DNA from: CAVRXZ01 sp963773035
Lineage (GTDB): Bacteria; Acidobacteriota; Vicinamibacteria; Vicinamibacterales; CAVVIG01
Length of the DNA: 64,000 nt
Reading direction: 5' to 3'
NCBI GenBank assembly: GCA_963773035.1
Contig: CAVYZX010000038.1
Coordinates: 310,001-374,000, forward strand
In this document: in pieces, positions 24,077 through 34,105 of the stretch
How positions within the stretch are numbered: the first letter of the stretch is position 1
Layout: the number at the start of each line of letters is the position of its first letter
Program-made: the position numbers and the translations under genes
The notes under the pieces: model-generated
Database searches by the model: none
What the model was told of the DNA's origin: nothing
What the model saw: only the letters and a program-made list of their open reading frames with translations

Positions 24077-25352
24077 CTACGACTTTTTCCAGGTGTCCCA
24101 GGTTCGCAGGATCTGTCCGGCGATCTTCGCCGGATCGGCGCCGGGAATCGGCTCGAACTTTTGGACGCGCCCGGCAAAACAGTCGGCCACGTACAAATTC
24201 CCGAGTTGATCGGTACTCATCCCATGCGAACAGCCGAGTCGCCCTGGCTGTCCACCTGGAGCGCCCCAGCTGTACAAGTAGTTGCCATTCAGATCGAACT
24301 TGAGGATGCGGTTCGTGGGGGCGTCGCCCACCCAGATGAATCCGTTCTGGTCGATGAAGTGATTCACCATCAGCGTACCCTGGTTGCTCGGCCAGTGCGG
24401 TGAACGCAGCGGCCACATGTCGAGGAACTTACCGTTTTCGTCGAACACCTGCATCCGCTGATGCCCGCGATCGACGACGAAGAGCCGTGCGGTCGGCGCT
24501 GATGGCGATGCTGTGGACGGTGTTGAACTCGTTCGGTCCCGGATTCTGCGGATCGGCCGGCGCCTTACCCCAGTCCGTGATGAAGTTGTCGTTCGCGTCG
24601 TACTTGGCGACGCGTGTGCCACCGTAGCCGTCGGTAATGAAGTACGTCCCGTCCGGCAGCCAGGCGATGTCCGTCGGTCGATCGAAGGTGTTCGGCCCGC
24701 GGCCGCGTTTGCCAAGCTCGCCTTTGCTGTGGACCAGCTTTCCGTCGTACGTGAAGCGATAGATCATGTGGAGCTGGTCGTCGATGATCCAGACGTGCTT
24801 TTCTTTGTCGTAAGGACTGATCTTGATTTGGTGCGGGCCCCGACCGCAGGGGAGCTTGTCGAACATTTCGTTGAGATGAGACCACTCGTCGACCAGGTTG
24901 CCCTGGCCGTCGACGATCAGGATGGAGTGCTGAAACCGCCGTTCCCATCCGCGCTTGGCCACGGGTTCGCAGGTTGGCGAGAGGCCGTCGGCGTTGCCGG
25001 TGGCGACGAGGGGCGGGTTGAGCGCGACATACGGCGTCCACGGCGTTGCGCCTTTGGGAAGCGGCAGCTCGCCGCGCATCGCGATCCAGATTCGATCCGG
25101 GTTCTCCGCATACACCCCGCCGAAAGAGCCCCACGTCCAGCCGTCATGAGAGTGGCGCGTGTCGGGTAACGGCTTGGGCCAGCCCTCCACGACTTTGTAG
25201 TGGCCGGTGGGCCAGTCCTGGTGACTCAATCGTCCGGTGGTCGCGGCGGGAGCCGCCGACGGCTTCTGCGGATCGCTGGTGCCGCAAGCCCCGCCAATCG
25301 ATGCCAGAGTCATGGTCAGGAACAGTCGCGCTACTGAGTGGGTGCGGCACAT
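24077..25352 (-). pseudogene. NHL-repeat / peptidyl-alpha-hydroxyglycine lyase-like lipoprotein, one frameshift
   Basis: Reading from ATG 25352 (TTGGAGGC upstream), the protein has a lipoprotein-type signal ending IGGAC, then HYKVVEGWPKPLPD, HVWIIDDQLHMIYRFTYDG and RPTDIAWLPDGTYFITDGYG. The frame breaks near 24,495 at HSIAISAD and resumes in the neighbouring frame as RLFVVDRGHQRMQVFDENG, continuing to a normal end (CSHGMSTDQLGNLYVADCFA, then RTWDTWKKS). One missing base would restore a protein of about 425 residues. The propeller resembles the PAL half of peptidylglycine amidating enzymes. It is either a recent pseudogene or a sequence error. Confidence 0.78.
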
Positions 25353-25653
25353 AAGAAGCCTCCAAGACGGAATGCGATTCACCTGTTGGCTGAGCTCAAC
25401 CATCAGAGGCCGAGATTATAGGCAAATCTCGCGGTTCCCAAGTCCAGATTCATCCGAAGTCGACATCATGTCCCCAGGGTCGAAGGCGGCTGACGACGGT
25501 CGCCCCAGAACGTCATAGGTCGAATGCAAAACGTACAATAATGCCGAACTTGCGTTTCGCGCTTTCGTTCTGCGTCTCAGGATAGCTTTACATCACCCTT
25601 CTGGGACGTTGATCGAATGCGGGAACGCGCGGATGAATGAGGGAGACATCGCC

Positions 25654-26521
25654 ATGTATGCGGTCTTCGGAGCCACTGGCAATACTGGACGAGCAACGGT
25701 CAGAGAACTTCAGGCGTTGGGAGAGGATCCGCTCTGCATCGTGCGCAATCCCGAGAAAGCGCGTGAGGTACTCGGTGCCGACGCCAGAACAGCGGTCGCG
25801 GAGATCACCGATCGTCCCGCGATGGAAAAAGCGCTCAAGAGTATCAAGCGCGTGTTCGTGGTGACCGGCCACAACCCGCAGGCGGGCGAACAGCAGATCA
25901 ACATCCTCGAGGCCGCAAGGGCGGCTGGCGTCGAGTTCTTCGTCAAGGTATCAGGGGGGCGTGACGTGGTCGGCCCGAACGTTGAATCAATCGTCGGCCG
26001 CGGGCATTATGCGGTCGAGGAGGCGATGAAGAAGAGCGGCATGCCCTGGTGCGTGCTGAGCCCCGGCCTCTTCATGCAGAACACGTTCGGCCAGGCGCCG
26101 TCGATCAAGAACGACGGCAAGCTGTTGCAGCCGTTCGGTAGAGATCTACCCTTGGCGTTTATCGACGTGCGCGACACCGGCGCGGTCGGCGCACGCGTGC
26201 TGCGCGATCCGGGCCAGCACGTCGGCAAGACTCATGCGTTTACAGGGCTGACGACCACGTTCGAGGAATTCGCCCGTGTGTTCTCCGAGGTGCTGAGCAA
26301 GCCGGTCGAGGTACGTGGCCCTCTCGATCGAGCAGGCGCAGGCCGGGATGAAGGCGCGCAACATGCCTGACTGGCTGGTGGGCCATCTCGTGGCGATCGC
26401 GCATGCCGGCGCGAAGGGCGCGTTCTCCAGGGAACAGACAGGCCCAATCCGCGAGATCGTCGGCCGCGCACCGATCACGACCCGACAATTCGTCCAGGAT
26501 TTCAAGGCGACGTTCGTCTGA
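25654..26521 (+). pseudogene. NmrA-like NAD(P)-binding protein, one frameshift
   Basis: The start is ATG 25654 (GGGAG eight bases upstream). The N-terminal Rossmann motif is VFGATGNTGRATVREL, with SGMPWCVLSPGLFMQN and LAFIDVRDTGAVGARVL following, as in NmrA-type sensors/reductases. After EVLSKPV (about 26,307) the frame shifts. The neighbouring frame continues RYVALSIEQAQAGMKARNMP and ends TTRQFVQDFKATFV at 26521. Removing one G in GTCGAGG restores the full protein of about 289 residues. The rest is well preserved, so the break is recent or artefactual. Confidence 0.82.
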
Positions 26522-26559
26522 TAGCATCCCCGCCCCGCCTCGCGTCCGCCAATCGACGC

Positions 26560-28347
26560 TCACGGCAACGGCAAATTGTCCGGCGTGTAACCATTCGGGT
26601 AGAAGTGCACCGCAGCGATGACCGGTACGCCACGGCTGCCGAACCACAGCGTGTTGTCGGCCGCCAGCTCGAACTTGGGCAGGCTCTGGTTCGGTTGAGG
26701 CATCGGGTAGAAGGTCCATCGGTTCGCACGCGGATCCAGCTTCACGATGGCGCTGTGCACGTGATCCGCGGTCCAGATGTTGTCTGATTTGTCCGGCCAC
26801 GCGTCGTAGGGCTGCGCGCCGGCCACCGGGATCTTGTAGTCGGTCATCTTGCCTGTCGCCGGGTCGAGCCTCACGAGGATCCCGGTGTTGTACGCCGAGC
26901 CCCAGACGATGCCCTTCGAGTCCACGCATATCCGGCGAATCTGTCCCCACGCGCTCGGCACCTTGTATTCGGTTACCACTTCGGTCTTCGCGTCCCACTT
27001 GTTGATCGTGCCCTTCTGCCACCCGGCACCCCACATGTTGCCTTCCTGATCGACGTCCAGCCCGTAGATGCCGTTGTCGGGGGTCGGCGTTGGATACATG
27101 TGCAACCGGCGCGTCGTCGCTTCCATCCTTCCGAAAAAGGCTCCCCAGATGATGCTGAAGTCGATGTTCTGGTCCTTGTCGACGACCACCTGCAACATGG
27201 CGCCGGCTTGTGCCGGCAACGCGTATCGAATCTGCTTGCGTGTCACCGGATCGAGCTCGCCGAGTCTCGAGCCTCGTGCTTCCGCCCAGTACACTCGGCC
27301 CTTCTTGTCGACAGCAATACCGGTCGGATGAACGTACGGCTCGCCCTTGATCGGATGGTTATCCCAGCGCTTGCCGGGATCCAGCTGCTTCGGATCGAGG
27401 CCCAGGATGGAGCTGGAAGCGCGTGAGCTGTACCAGACGCGGCCGTCTACCGGAGAAATGGCCGCCGCCTGCAGGTGATGACGGGTTTCGGGCGCGAGTT
27501 GGGGAATCACGCCGTCGACCATGGTCCCACCTATCTGATTCCCCATCGAGGGAAACGGCAGGTCGTCGGGGATATCGTAGGACACATAGATCGACTTCGA
27601 TGCCACGTTCTCATCGAATACCAGAGGATCTTCTTTGAGCTTCTTGTCCTGCATCTCTGGACCAAAGTGTTTCGCCAGGTACTCCGCCAGCTGTGCTTTC
27701 TGCGGTTTGCTGATGGGGGTTCTGCCGAGGGCCAGCGAGTAGTGATTGTTCGCCGGACCGGTTTCGGTCATCTTTTCGATGCCGCGAACGAATGCTTCTT
27801 TCGTGTAGTGCATGGTCCCGAAGTCGTCGCGGTGACAGCCGATGCAGTGTTCCCTCAACAGCTCTCTCTCCGGGCCAGCCGGATACAGTTCTTCGAGCGA
27901 ATCGAAGTACATGGTCTTTGCGGATCTCCCGGGACGGGCCTGCGGGCCTTCGTCGCCCCTGGCCTGGATGCGTTCCTGTTGCGCAGCTCGCCTCTTCACT
28001 GCCAGATCGCGTTTCTGAGTCTCTCCCGCTCCCAGATTCACTGACAGCCGAGGCGATTCGTAGTCGGGCTCGACCACGGTCAGCTCGTAACGACCCGGCA
28101 AGGCTTGAGGAACGGTGTACTGACTCTTCTCGGTGAAGACGGTGTACCAAATTCGGCGATCGAGGTTGTGAGCAGCCACGCGGAACGCGCGCACCTGACC
28201 CTGATCGGCTGTGATGCGGCCCGAGATTGTGCCGCGACCAGAGGACTGCCCGAAGACGACGAGTTCAACACCGAGCAGCACCGCCGCGGCCGGGCCCACG
28301 GCCAGTGCCACATGGCGCAACATGGTTCGGTTTTTTCGAGAATTCAT
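26560..28347 (-). CDS. Exported cytochrome c with Vgb-like beta-propeller
   Basis: A 595-residue secreted protein. GAGGG precedes ATG 28347, and a signal peptide follows (HVALAVGPAAAVLLGVELVV). Domains in order: a carboxypeptidase-regulatory-like Ig domain (about 35-115, TISGRITADQGQVRAFRVAA); a cytochrome c segment with CIGCH (about residue 170); and a virginiamycin-B-lyase-like propeller (about 260-590) with repeats such as HPTGIAVDKKGRVYWAEARG and RRICVDSKGIVWGSAYNTG. It probably acts in periplasmic electron transfer or as a sensor of oxidised products. The substrate is unknown. It converges with the NmrA-like gene. Confidence 0.85.
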   Translation of the reverse strand: MNSRKNRTMLRHVALAVGPAAAVLLGVELVVFGQSSGRGTISGRITADQGQVRAFRVAAHNLDRRIWYTVFTEKSQYTVPQALPGRYELTVVEPDYESPRLSVNLGAGETQKRDLAVKRRAAQQERIQARGDEGPQARPGRSAKTMYFDSLEELYPAGPERELLREHCIGCHRDDFGTMHYTKEAFVRGIEKMTETGPANNHYSLALGRTPISKPQKAQLAEYLAKHFGPEMQDKKLKEDPLVFDENVASKSIYVSYDIPDDLPFPSMGNQIGGTMVDGVIPQLAPETRHHLQAAAISPVDGRVWYSSRASSSILGLDPKQLDPGKRWDNHPIKGEPYVHPTGIAVDKKGRVYWAEARGSRLGELDPVTRKQIRYALPAQAGAMLQVVVDKDQNIDFSIIWGAFFGRMEATTRRLHMYPTPTPDNGIYGLDVDQEGNMWGAGWQKGTINKWDAKTEVVTEYKVPSAWGQIRRICVDSKGIVWGSAYNTGILVRLDPATGKMTDYKIPVAGAQPYDAWPDKSDNIWTADHVHSAIVKLDPRANRWTFYPMPQPNQSLPKFELAADNTLWFGSRGVPVIAAVHFYPNGYTPDNLPLP

Positions 28348-28554
28348 GAGCAGTCCCTCTGTTCACACGTGGCACCTTGACCAAGCTGCGCGCCTCGCCT
28401 GGAAGAAAGGATAGGACAGGGTTAGCGGCCTCATGCGGTCCATAGGGAGCTAGATTATGCCTGATCGAAAGCCGAGCCATTTGCGGCTTATTTTCGCAAC
28501 CTATCCAGCTTTCACGAAGTGATCGATATCCATGGTAGGTTTTGGATTAGATCG

Positions 28555-29580
28555 ATGTGGCCCGTCAGGATGACATGGAGGCGACTTGCTGTCGGTGTGG
28601 TTGCTGCGCTCTGCGCGGCAGGCGCGAGGCCGACACAGACGCCTCCTGACCTTCCCAAGCTCGACCTCACGATCGGGCCCTCCACACGGTTGCTCGTGGT
28701 TGCGCCCCATCCCGACGATGAGACCCTGGCGGCCGGGGGATTGATACACCGCGTCGTCTCGAGCGGCGGATCGGTTCGGGTGGTCTGGCTGACGAGCGGC
28801 GATGCGTTCGCGGAAGGCGTTGAAACGAAGAACAAGATCAAGGACCCGAGGCCACGGGACTATCGGAGCTACGGCACCTTCCGCGAGGGGGAGGCACGGA
28901 ACGCTTTGACGATGCTCGGCCTGGATCGGAAAGCCCTCACGTTTCTCGGCTTTCCAGACGATGGTCTCTGCCTGCTCGCGTCGAAGTACCTGTCGGCCAA
29001 GAAGCGCGCGTTCGAATCGCCCTACACCGATCGATTCAGCCCGCCGCTGACCGAGCAGATGATTCGAGGCGTTCGATACCGCGGAGATGACGTCCGCCGT
29101 GAGCTGGAGCGGATCCTGCGCGAGTTCGAGCCGACCGTGATCGTCTATTCGCACCCGGAAGACGAGCATCCCGACCACTGTGCGGCCCACATTTTCGTTC
29201 GGGAGGCGCTCATGGCTGTAGCGCGAGGGCAGCCGCGGCCCCGCGAGCTGATGTATCTCGTGCATTACAGGCAGTGGCCGGTGAGCGAGGACGCTGGCAC
29301 CGGCAGCGAGCTGCACTCTCCAGCAGAGTTTCCGCCGGGAGAGGGTGGCTGGGCGAACTTCGCGCTCCAACCGGATGAAATCGAGCTCAAGAAACGCGCG
29401 CTCCTGGCCTACTCGAGCCAGATGCTCGTCATCGGCCGGTTCATGCTGGCATTCGGGCGCAGCAACGAGCTGTTCCTGGAAGGAGAGCCGGCTTCGATGC
29501 CCGAGTGCTGGTGTGACGGCGAGAACGTGGCCACCGAGCTGCCAGCCTCGCAGTATCGGCGTCGTCCGCGACGACGGTGA
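28555..29580 (+). CDS. PIG-L/LmbE family de-N-acetylase, exported
   Basis: A protein of about 341 residues. ATG 28555 or 28570 is likely, and either leads into a signal segment (RRLAVGVVAALCAAGA). The PIG-L metal-binding motif is VVAPHPDDETLAAGGLIH, with the distal ligands in YSHPEDEHPDHCAAH. Enzymes of this fold remove acetyl groups from N-acetylglucosamine units of lipids, mycothiol-type thiols or glycans using zinc. Its stop overlaps the GTG start of a membrane acetyltransferase (GTGA), so opposite reactions are encoded together. The substrate is unknown. Confidence 0.88.
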   Translation: MWPVRMTWRRLAVGVVAALCAAGARPTQTPPDLPKLDLTIGPSTRLLVVAPHPDDETLAAGGLIHRVVSSGGSVRVVWLTSGDAFAEGVETKNKIKDPRPRDYRSYGTFREGEARNALTMLGLDRKALTFLGFPDDGLCLLASKYLSAKKRAFESPYTDRFSPPLTEQMIRGVRYRGDDVRRELERILREFEPTVIVYSHPEDEHPDHCAAHIFVREALMAVARGQPRPRELMYLVHYRQWPVSEDAGTGSELHSPAEFPPGEGGWANFALQPDEIELKKRALLAYSSQMLVIGRFMLAFGRSNELFLEGEPASMPECWCDGENVATELPASQYRRRPRRR

Positions 29581-30695
29581 AAACGGCCGCTCACCACATC
29601 GTGTCGCTCGACGTGTTTCGCGGCGCGACGATCGCCGCGATGATCCTGGTCAACAACCCCGGTAACTGGAACGCTGTCTTTCCCCAACTCCTTCACGCCA
29701 ACTGGAACGGCTGTACTGCCGCCGACGTCGTGTTCCCATTCTTCGTCTTCATCATGGGATGCGCGATGCCCTTTGCGTTCGAGCGGAGTCGAGGACGAAT
29801 GTCCGATGCCGGCTTTTTCGCGCGCGTGTTCCGGCGAGGGCTGACGCTCGTCGCGCTCGGACTGGTGTTGAACGCAGTCGTCGCAGCGCCGCACTTCACG
29901 GCGATTCGCGTGCCGGGCGTGCTTCAGCGCCTGGGTCTTGCGTACATCGGGGCGGCGTTTCTGGTCCGTTACACGAGCCCACGGACTCAGGGGGCCGTGG
30001 CCGCGTTGCTGATGCTGGTCCACTGGGCGCTCATGACGCTCGTTCCGTTCGCCGGCTATCCAGCAGGAACGTTGACGCCGAATCACAACCTGGCTGGCTA
30101 CATCGACAGATGGGTCTTCGGAACGCACACGCTGAAGGCGAGCTTGGATCCGGAAGGGCTCCTGGGCGCGCTGCCGACGGTGGCCACGGCGTTGCTGGGC
30201 AGTCTGGCCGGTCAGTGGCTCCAACGTCAGGCCGACCCTCTGCGCCGCTGTTACGGCCTCGCGCTCGGCGGCGTTGTAGCAAGTTCACTTGGCTATGCCT
30301 GGTCGTTCGTGTGGCCGATGAACAAGTCTCTCTGGTCGGGATCGTACGCGCTCGTGACGGTGGGGCTGGCCGCCCTGGCGCTTTCCATCTGCTTCTACGT
30401 GGTCGATGTGAAGCGCTCCAGTGACTGGGCGCGCCCACTGGTCTGGCTCGGCGTCAATCCTCTCGCGGTGTACGCGCTTTCCGAGCTCACCGGTCACCTC
30501 ATCGAGCGCCCGATGATCAACGGTCTCTCGGGGCGCATGGCGCTGAAAGACTGGCTGTTCTGGCGACATGTGGCGCCTCTCGTCGGCGATGCTGGTGCAG
30601 CCTGGTCCTCCCTGGTCTACGCCGCATGTTTCACAGCGATCTGGATCCTTGTCGCGGGTCTGCTCTACAAGCGCGGCACGCTTTTGCGGGCGTAA
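29577..30695 (+). CDS. Membrane acyltransferase, HGSNAT/DUF5009-like
   Basis: A 372-residue protein with about ten membrane segments. The N-terminal signature IVSLDVFRGATIAAMILVNN with GNWNAVFPQLLHANWNGCTA and DVVFPFFVFIMGCAMPFAFE is that of heparan-alpha-glucosaminide N-acetyltransferase-like proteins, which carry acetyl groups across a membrane to an amino sugar. It starts with GTG overlapping the PIG-L stop. The gene pair could cycle acetyl groups on a cell-envelope amino sugar. That is inference from adjacency, while the family call is firm. Confidence 0.87.
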   Translation: MKTAAHHIVSLDVFRGATIAAMILVNNPGNWNAVFPQLLHANWNGCTAADVVFPFFVFIMGCAMPFAFERSRGRMSDAGFFARVFRRGLTLVALGLVLNAVVAAPHFTAIRVPGVLQRLGLAYIGAAFLVRYTSPRTQGAVAALLMLVHWALMTLVPFAGYPAGTLTPNHNLAGYIDRWVFGTHTLKASLDPEGLLGALPTVATALLGSLAGQWLQRQADPLRRCYGLALGGVVASSLGYAWSFVWPMNKSLWSGSYALVTVGLAALALSICFYVVDVKRSSDWARPLVWLGVNPLAVYALSELTGHLIERPMINGLSGRMALKDWLFWRHVAPLVGDAGAAWSSLVYAACFTAIWILVAGLLYKRGTLLRA

Positions 30696-32034
30696 GGCCT
30701 CTTCTCTGAACGATTAGCGAGGTTGCCGCGTGAGGGTCTACTGGCGACCGTGCGCGACGGCGAGGCCGCAGTGACCGGCGACTATTGCGCGTGGTCACGG
30801 GATGGCTTCGAGGGCGGATCCCTACGGCTGTCGAGAGGCGATCCGAACTGCAGGGAATACGAGTCCATGAATCGTCAAGTCGTTCGGTCTGGGATTCGCC
30901 TGGTCGTGCATCGGTCGCAGCGAACATCAGCGAGTGCTACGCGAACAGCAAACCAGTTGACGACCACTTCGAATCGCGTGACTTGCGGCGCGCCAGGTTG
31001 ACTTGCGGCTGAGGGGACAACGCCCACCCACCTCCCGTCAGGCAGGATGTCGTAGTTGCGCTGGTTCGCGGGGGTTGTGCCTTCGGAGAAACCTCGAGAA
31101 ATCGGGATCGGGATCGCCGAACGTGAAGGTCGGCCGTGTCATGATCTGCCCGAACAGCGAACTTGCCTGGCAGCGGGAATGTAGAACAGCTCCTTTCCGT
31201 CCCGCGACCACACCGGATGGCTGTGCGTCCTTCGTTCCTGGAGATTCTGAATCGTCGCCCCAGTCGGAGGGAACGGCTGCACGAAGACATTGCCCCTCCC
31301 GAACTCGCCAGATTGATAGGCGACCCAGGCGCCGTCCGGCGAGAACGCGGCGTTGATGGGCATTGGCGAGAGCACGCCGCCGAGCTCGGTCGCTCGCTTC
31401 GTCCTGTGATCGAGAACGCCGACAGCGTGAATTTCGAGTCCTTCATCACGCTGAAGAGAAGATGGTCGCCCTTCGGCGACCACGACGTCGGCACCTGCGC
31501 CTGCTCCGTTTTTCTGCCGTGGTCAAGCGCTCAGCCGGACTGTGCGTCGCGCGTGGCGCCGTCAGCACGCTGCCAGAAGATCCGCGAGGTCGCCCTCGCG
31601 ATCGGACTGAAACGTAATCCGTTCGCCTTCAGCCGTCCAGACGGGGAAGCGGTTGCGTCCGCCGATGGTCAGACCGGCGAATCGCGGACGCTCCGGACAG
31701 GCTCATAAATCCAGACGCTCGCCTCTTTCCCGATCGTCTGATAACCACAGCAACGCGTTTGCCATCCGGCGAGACGCGGGGAGCCTCGAATGGGCCCGGT
31801 GGAACCTTCAACTCATCGATGCTGCCTTTCCGATTCGACGAGGACGAGGCTGCGTTGCGCCGTATGGCGTCAGTGACGCCGGCCCTGGTAACGAACACGA
31901 GCGTGCCGGTGTCCGAGACGCTGAACTGGTGCGGTCCCATTCCCAAACGAAGCCCGTCACTATGGCTGCCCGCCTGATGCCTTCGACAACGGGCGCCTGA
32001 TCGCCAGTGCTTTAGAGCTTCGGACATGGAATGG

Positions 32035-32516
32035 CATGGCAAACAGCACGCCCCATTCCGTAGAGAAAGGTGGCCTGTCGCCACGTAGCGGCGTTACTTC
32101 CTCCTCGAAGATTGTCGTCCGCTTGCCATTGATGAATGAAGTGTAGTGCACGACGATTGGCCTTTGTTCGAACGCTCCGGCTCGGGGTTTCTCCTTATGA
32201 CAACGCATAACAACAGACCGCCGAACAGAATCTGGGTGCCTGGTTGCCGTGTCTCATGCTGTTTGAAATCGAAGGGCGCAGCAAACAGCACGCCCCCATT
32301 CGCGCGGAGGTGCCCAGTTGCGAGGTATCGGGCGTTACTACCCGCTTCAAAGATAGTCGTCCGCCGGCCTGTCTGTAATGAATGCACGATGATCTGGCCT
32401 TTGTCCCAGCGCTCGGGCTCGGGGACGTCCCTTCTGGCAACGCTCGAACAACAACAGACCGTTCGGCAGCATCTGGGGATGCGCCGGGATCTCGTTGTTT
32501 TCCACGCTCAAGAGCA
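32035..32516. repeat. Diverged tandem duplication, period about 241 bp
   Basis: The two units share anchors: GCAAACAGCACGCCCC at 32039 and 32281, and CAACAGACCG at 32211 and 32452 (offsets 242 and 241). On the minus strand both encode versions of the same propeller piece (GRRTTIFEAGSNARYLATGH and GKRTTIFEEEVTPL). The copies have diverged clearly, so the duplication is older than the latest decay of the pseudogene, or was an original blade duplication. Confidence 0.75.
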
Positions 32517-33424
32517 GTTGCGGGCTTGCCCCCGCTCGGCGACACACGCTGAATGCTTTCCGGTAATGTCGGCAAACACGATGCCGTCTGGTCCCCAATC
32601 GAGGCCCGTCGTCAGCCCCTCGGGAGAACAGATCGTCACGAGGTCGGAATCCGCCAGTGACGGCGATCCGCTTGATCGTCACGTCGAAACCAGTCTGCGA
32701 GGATGTGCTGGACGAGGCAGCGAAAAGACGCTACGGCGTTGCCGTCCGGCGAGAAGACGGGATCGAACAGCCCGATGGCGGCAGGCATGTCACTGCCGGG
32801 ATTGGTTTGCTTCAGATTTGACGCTGCGCGAAGGTACAAGCGACCGCTCGCGACGTACACGATTTTGGACCCATCCGGTGACACTGCCAGAAAGGAGCGC
32901 GCGGTAGTAGGAGTCGTGACTCCCAGCGCGAGAATCGTTGACGAAGGCGGCGCCGCCGTGAAACCAGGGCGGTCGCCGCGATTGGCGCGAGGCGGCGCCA
33001 GAGCGGACGCGATGGCGGCAGAGTCGCACCGCTCGTCGGGTTGATGCGAGCCGGTGGCTTCAGGATCGATGGCTCGCCGAGGACGAACAGCGCCGTTGAG
33101 ATATCGGCGACGCGCTTACGCCGATCTTTTTCGAGACACCGTTCGATCAGTGTTCGAATGGAGCCAGACGCGTCGTTTGGCAGCGCGCTCAAATCGGGAT
33201 CGGCTCGCAGCACTGCCGCCAACGTGTCGCTGACGTCTTCCCCTTCGAAGGCGCGCTTTCCGGTCAACATCTCGTAGAGCACGCAGCCGTACGCCCAGAC
33301 GTCGCTGCGCTTGTCGGCGGCGCGTCCTTTCGCCTGCTCCGGGCTCATGTAGGCGGCTGTGCCGAGAATAACGCCCATGCGTGTCATGGCGGGCGTGGTG
33401 ATCGTCGGGGAGTGCAGACAGCAT

Positions 33425-33444
33425 CGCAGGGCTAAAGCCCTGCG
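33425..33444 (+). repeat. GGCT-NN-AGCC palindrome family, copy 3, inside kinase pseudogene
   Basis: CGCAGGGCT, AA, AGCCCTGCG, followed by CTAC. The arms are identical to copy 1. On the minus strand it is read in frame as part of VAQGFSPAML within the kinase activation-loop region, immediately before the first frameshift. Confidence 0.8.
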
Positions 33445-33456
33445 CTACAGCCGCAC

Positions 33457-33520
33457 CAGCCTCTCGTGCCTCTCCCGCCGTTCCTGCCCCTCCCGCCGCT
33501 CCTGCGTCTCCAGCCTCCAG
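33457..33520 (-). repeat. CTCCCGCC minisatellite inside kinase pseudogene
   Basis: Units GCCTCTCCCGCC, GTTCCTGCCCCTCCCGCC and GCTCCTGCGTCTCC, which match the right half of the intergenic array at 8797-8829. On the minus strand it reads as an Ala/Gly-rich insert (AGAAGGAGTAGEAREAGAA). Confidence 0.65.
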
Positions 33521-34105
33521 CATCTTCGCGAGCCCGAAATCCAGAACCTTGACCGCGCCGTCGGGCCGCAACTTGATGTTCGCGGGCTTCAAGTCTCGAT
33601 GGATCACGCCCTGCTCGTGGGCCGCCTCGAGCGCCTCGCCGATTTGACGAGCTATTGGCAACGCCTCGTCGAGTGGAATTCGTCCCTCGCTGATCCGTCC
33701 GGTTAAAGTCAGACCTTCGACCAATTCCAGCACCAGCGCCTGGGTGCCCGACGCGTCTTCGAAACCGTAGATGGCGCCGATGTTGGGATGATTGAGCGAA
33801 GCCAGCACCTGCGCTTCTCGCTTGAAGCGCGCGAGGCGTTCGGCATCAAGCGCGAAGGCCTCCGGCAGGATCTTGAGCGCGACATCGCGATTGAGCTTCG
33901 TGTCGCGCGCGCGCCAGACCTGCCCCATGCCGCCCTCGCCAATGAGGGCGGCGATTTCGTAACCGGCCAGGCGCGCACCGGGGGTCAGGGGCATATGTTC
34001 GAAGTCGCGGTGATTATAGCGAGTCTTCGATCGCGACGTCCTCGCGGAATGGACCGATAGCTGTGGAGGCCGTGGATAATTCTCAGTCCGACGTCACGGC
34101 AGATG

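Larger units (their letters stand above)
30875..33994 (-). pseudogene. Decayed Ser/Thr protein kinase with TolB-type propeller
   Basis: The kinase half is clear from 33994: GEGGMGQVWRARD, VALKILPEAF, IHRDLKPANIKL and VLDFGLAKMLEAG. A minisatellite and a palindrome then interrupt the activation loop. The frame shifts near 33,400 and continues MTRMGVILGTAAYMSPEQAK to about 33,000. Beyond that, recognisable propeller pieces appear in changing frames: SPDGSKIVYVASGRLYLRAA, GVLFAAPFDFKQH, FSVSDTGTLVFVTRAGV, FSPDGAWVAYQSGEFGRGN and VVNWFAVR, ending at a stop near 30875. A tandem duplication of about 241 bases lies in the middle. Many independent breaks show this is no longer a gene. Confidence 0.85.
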
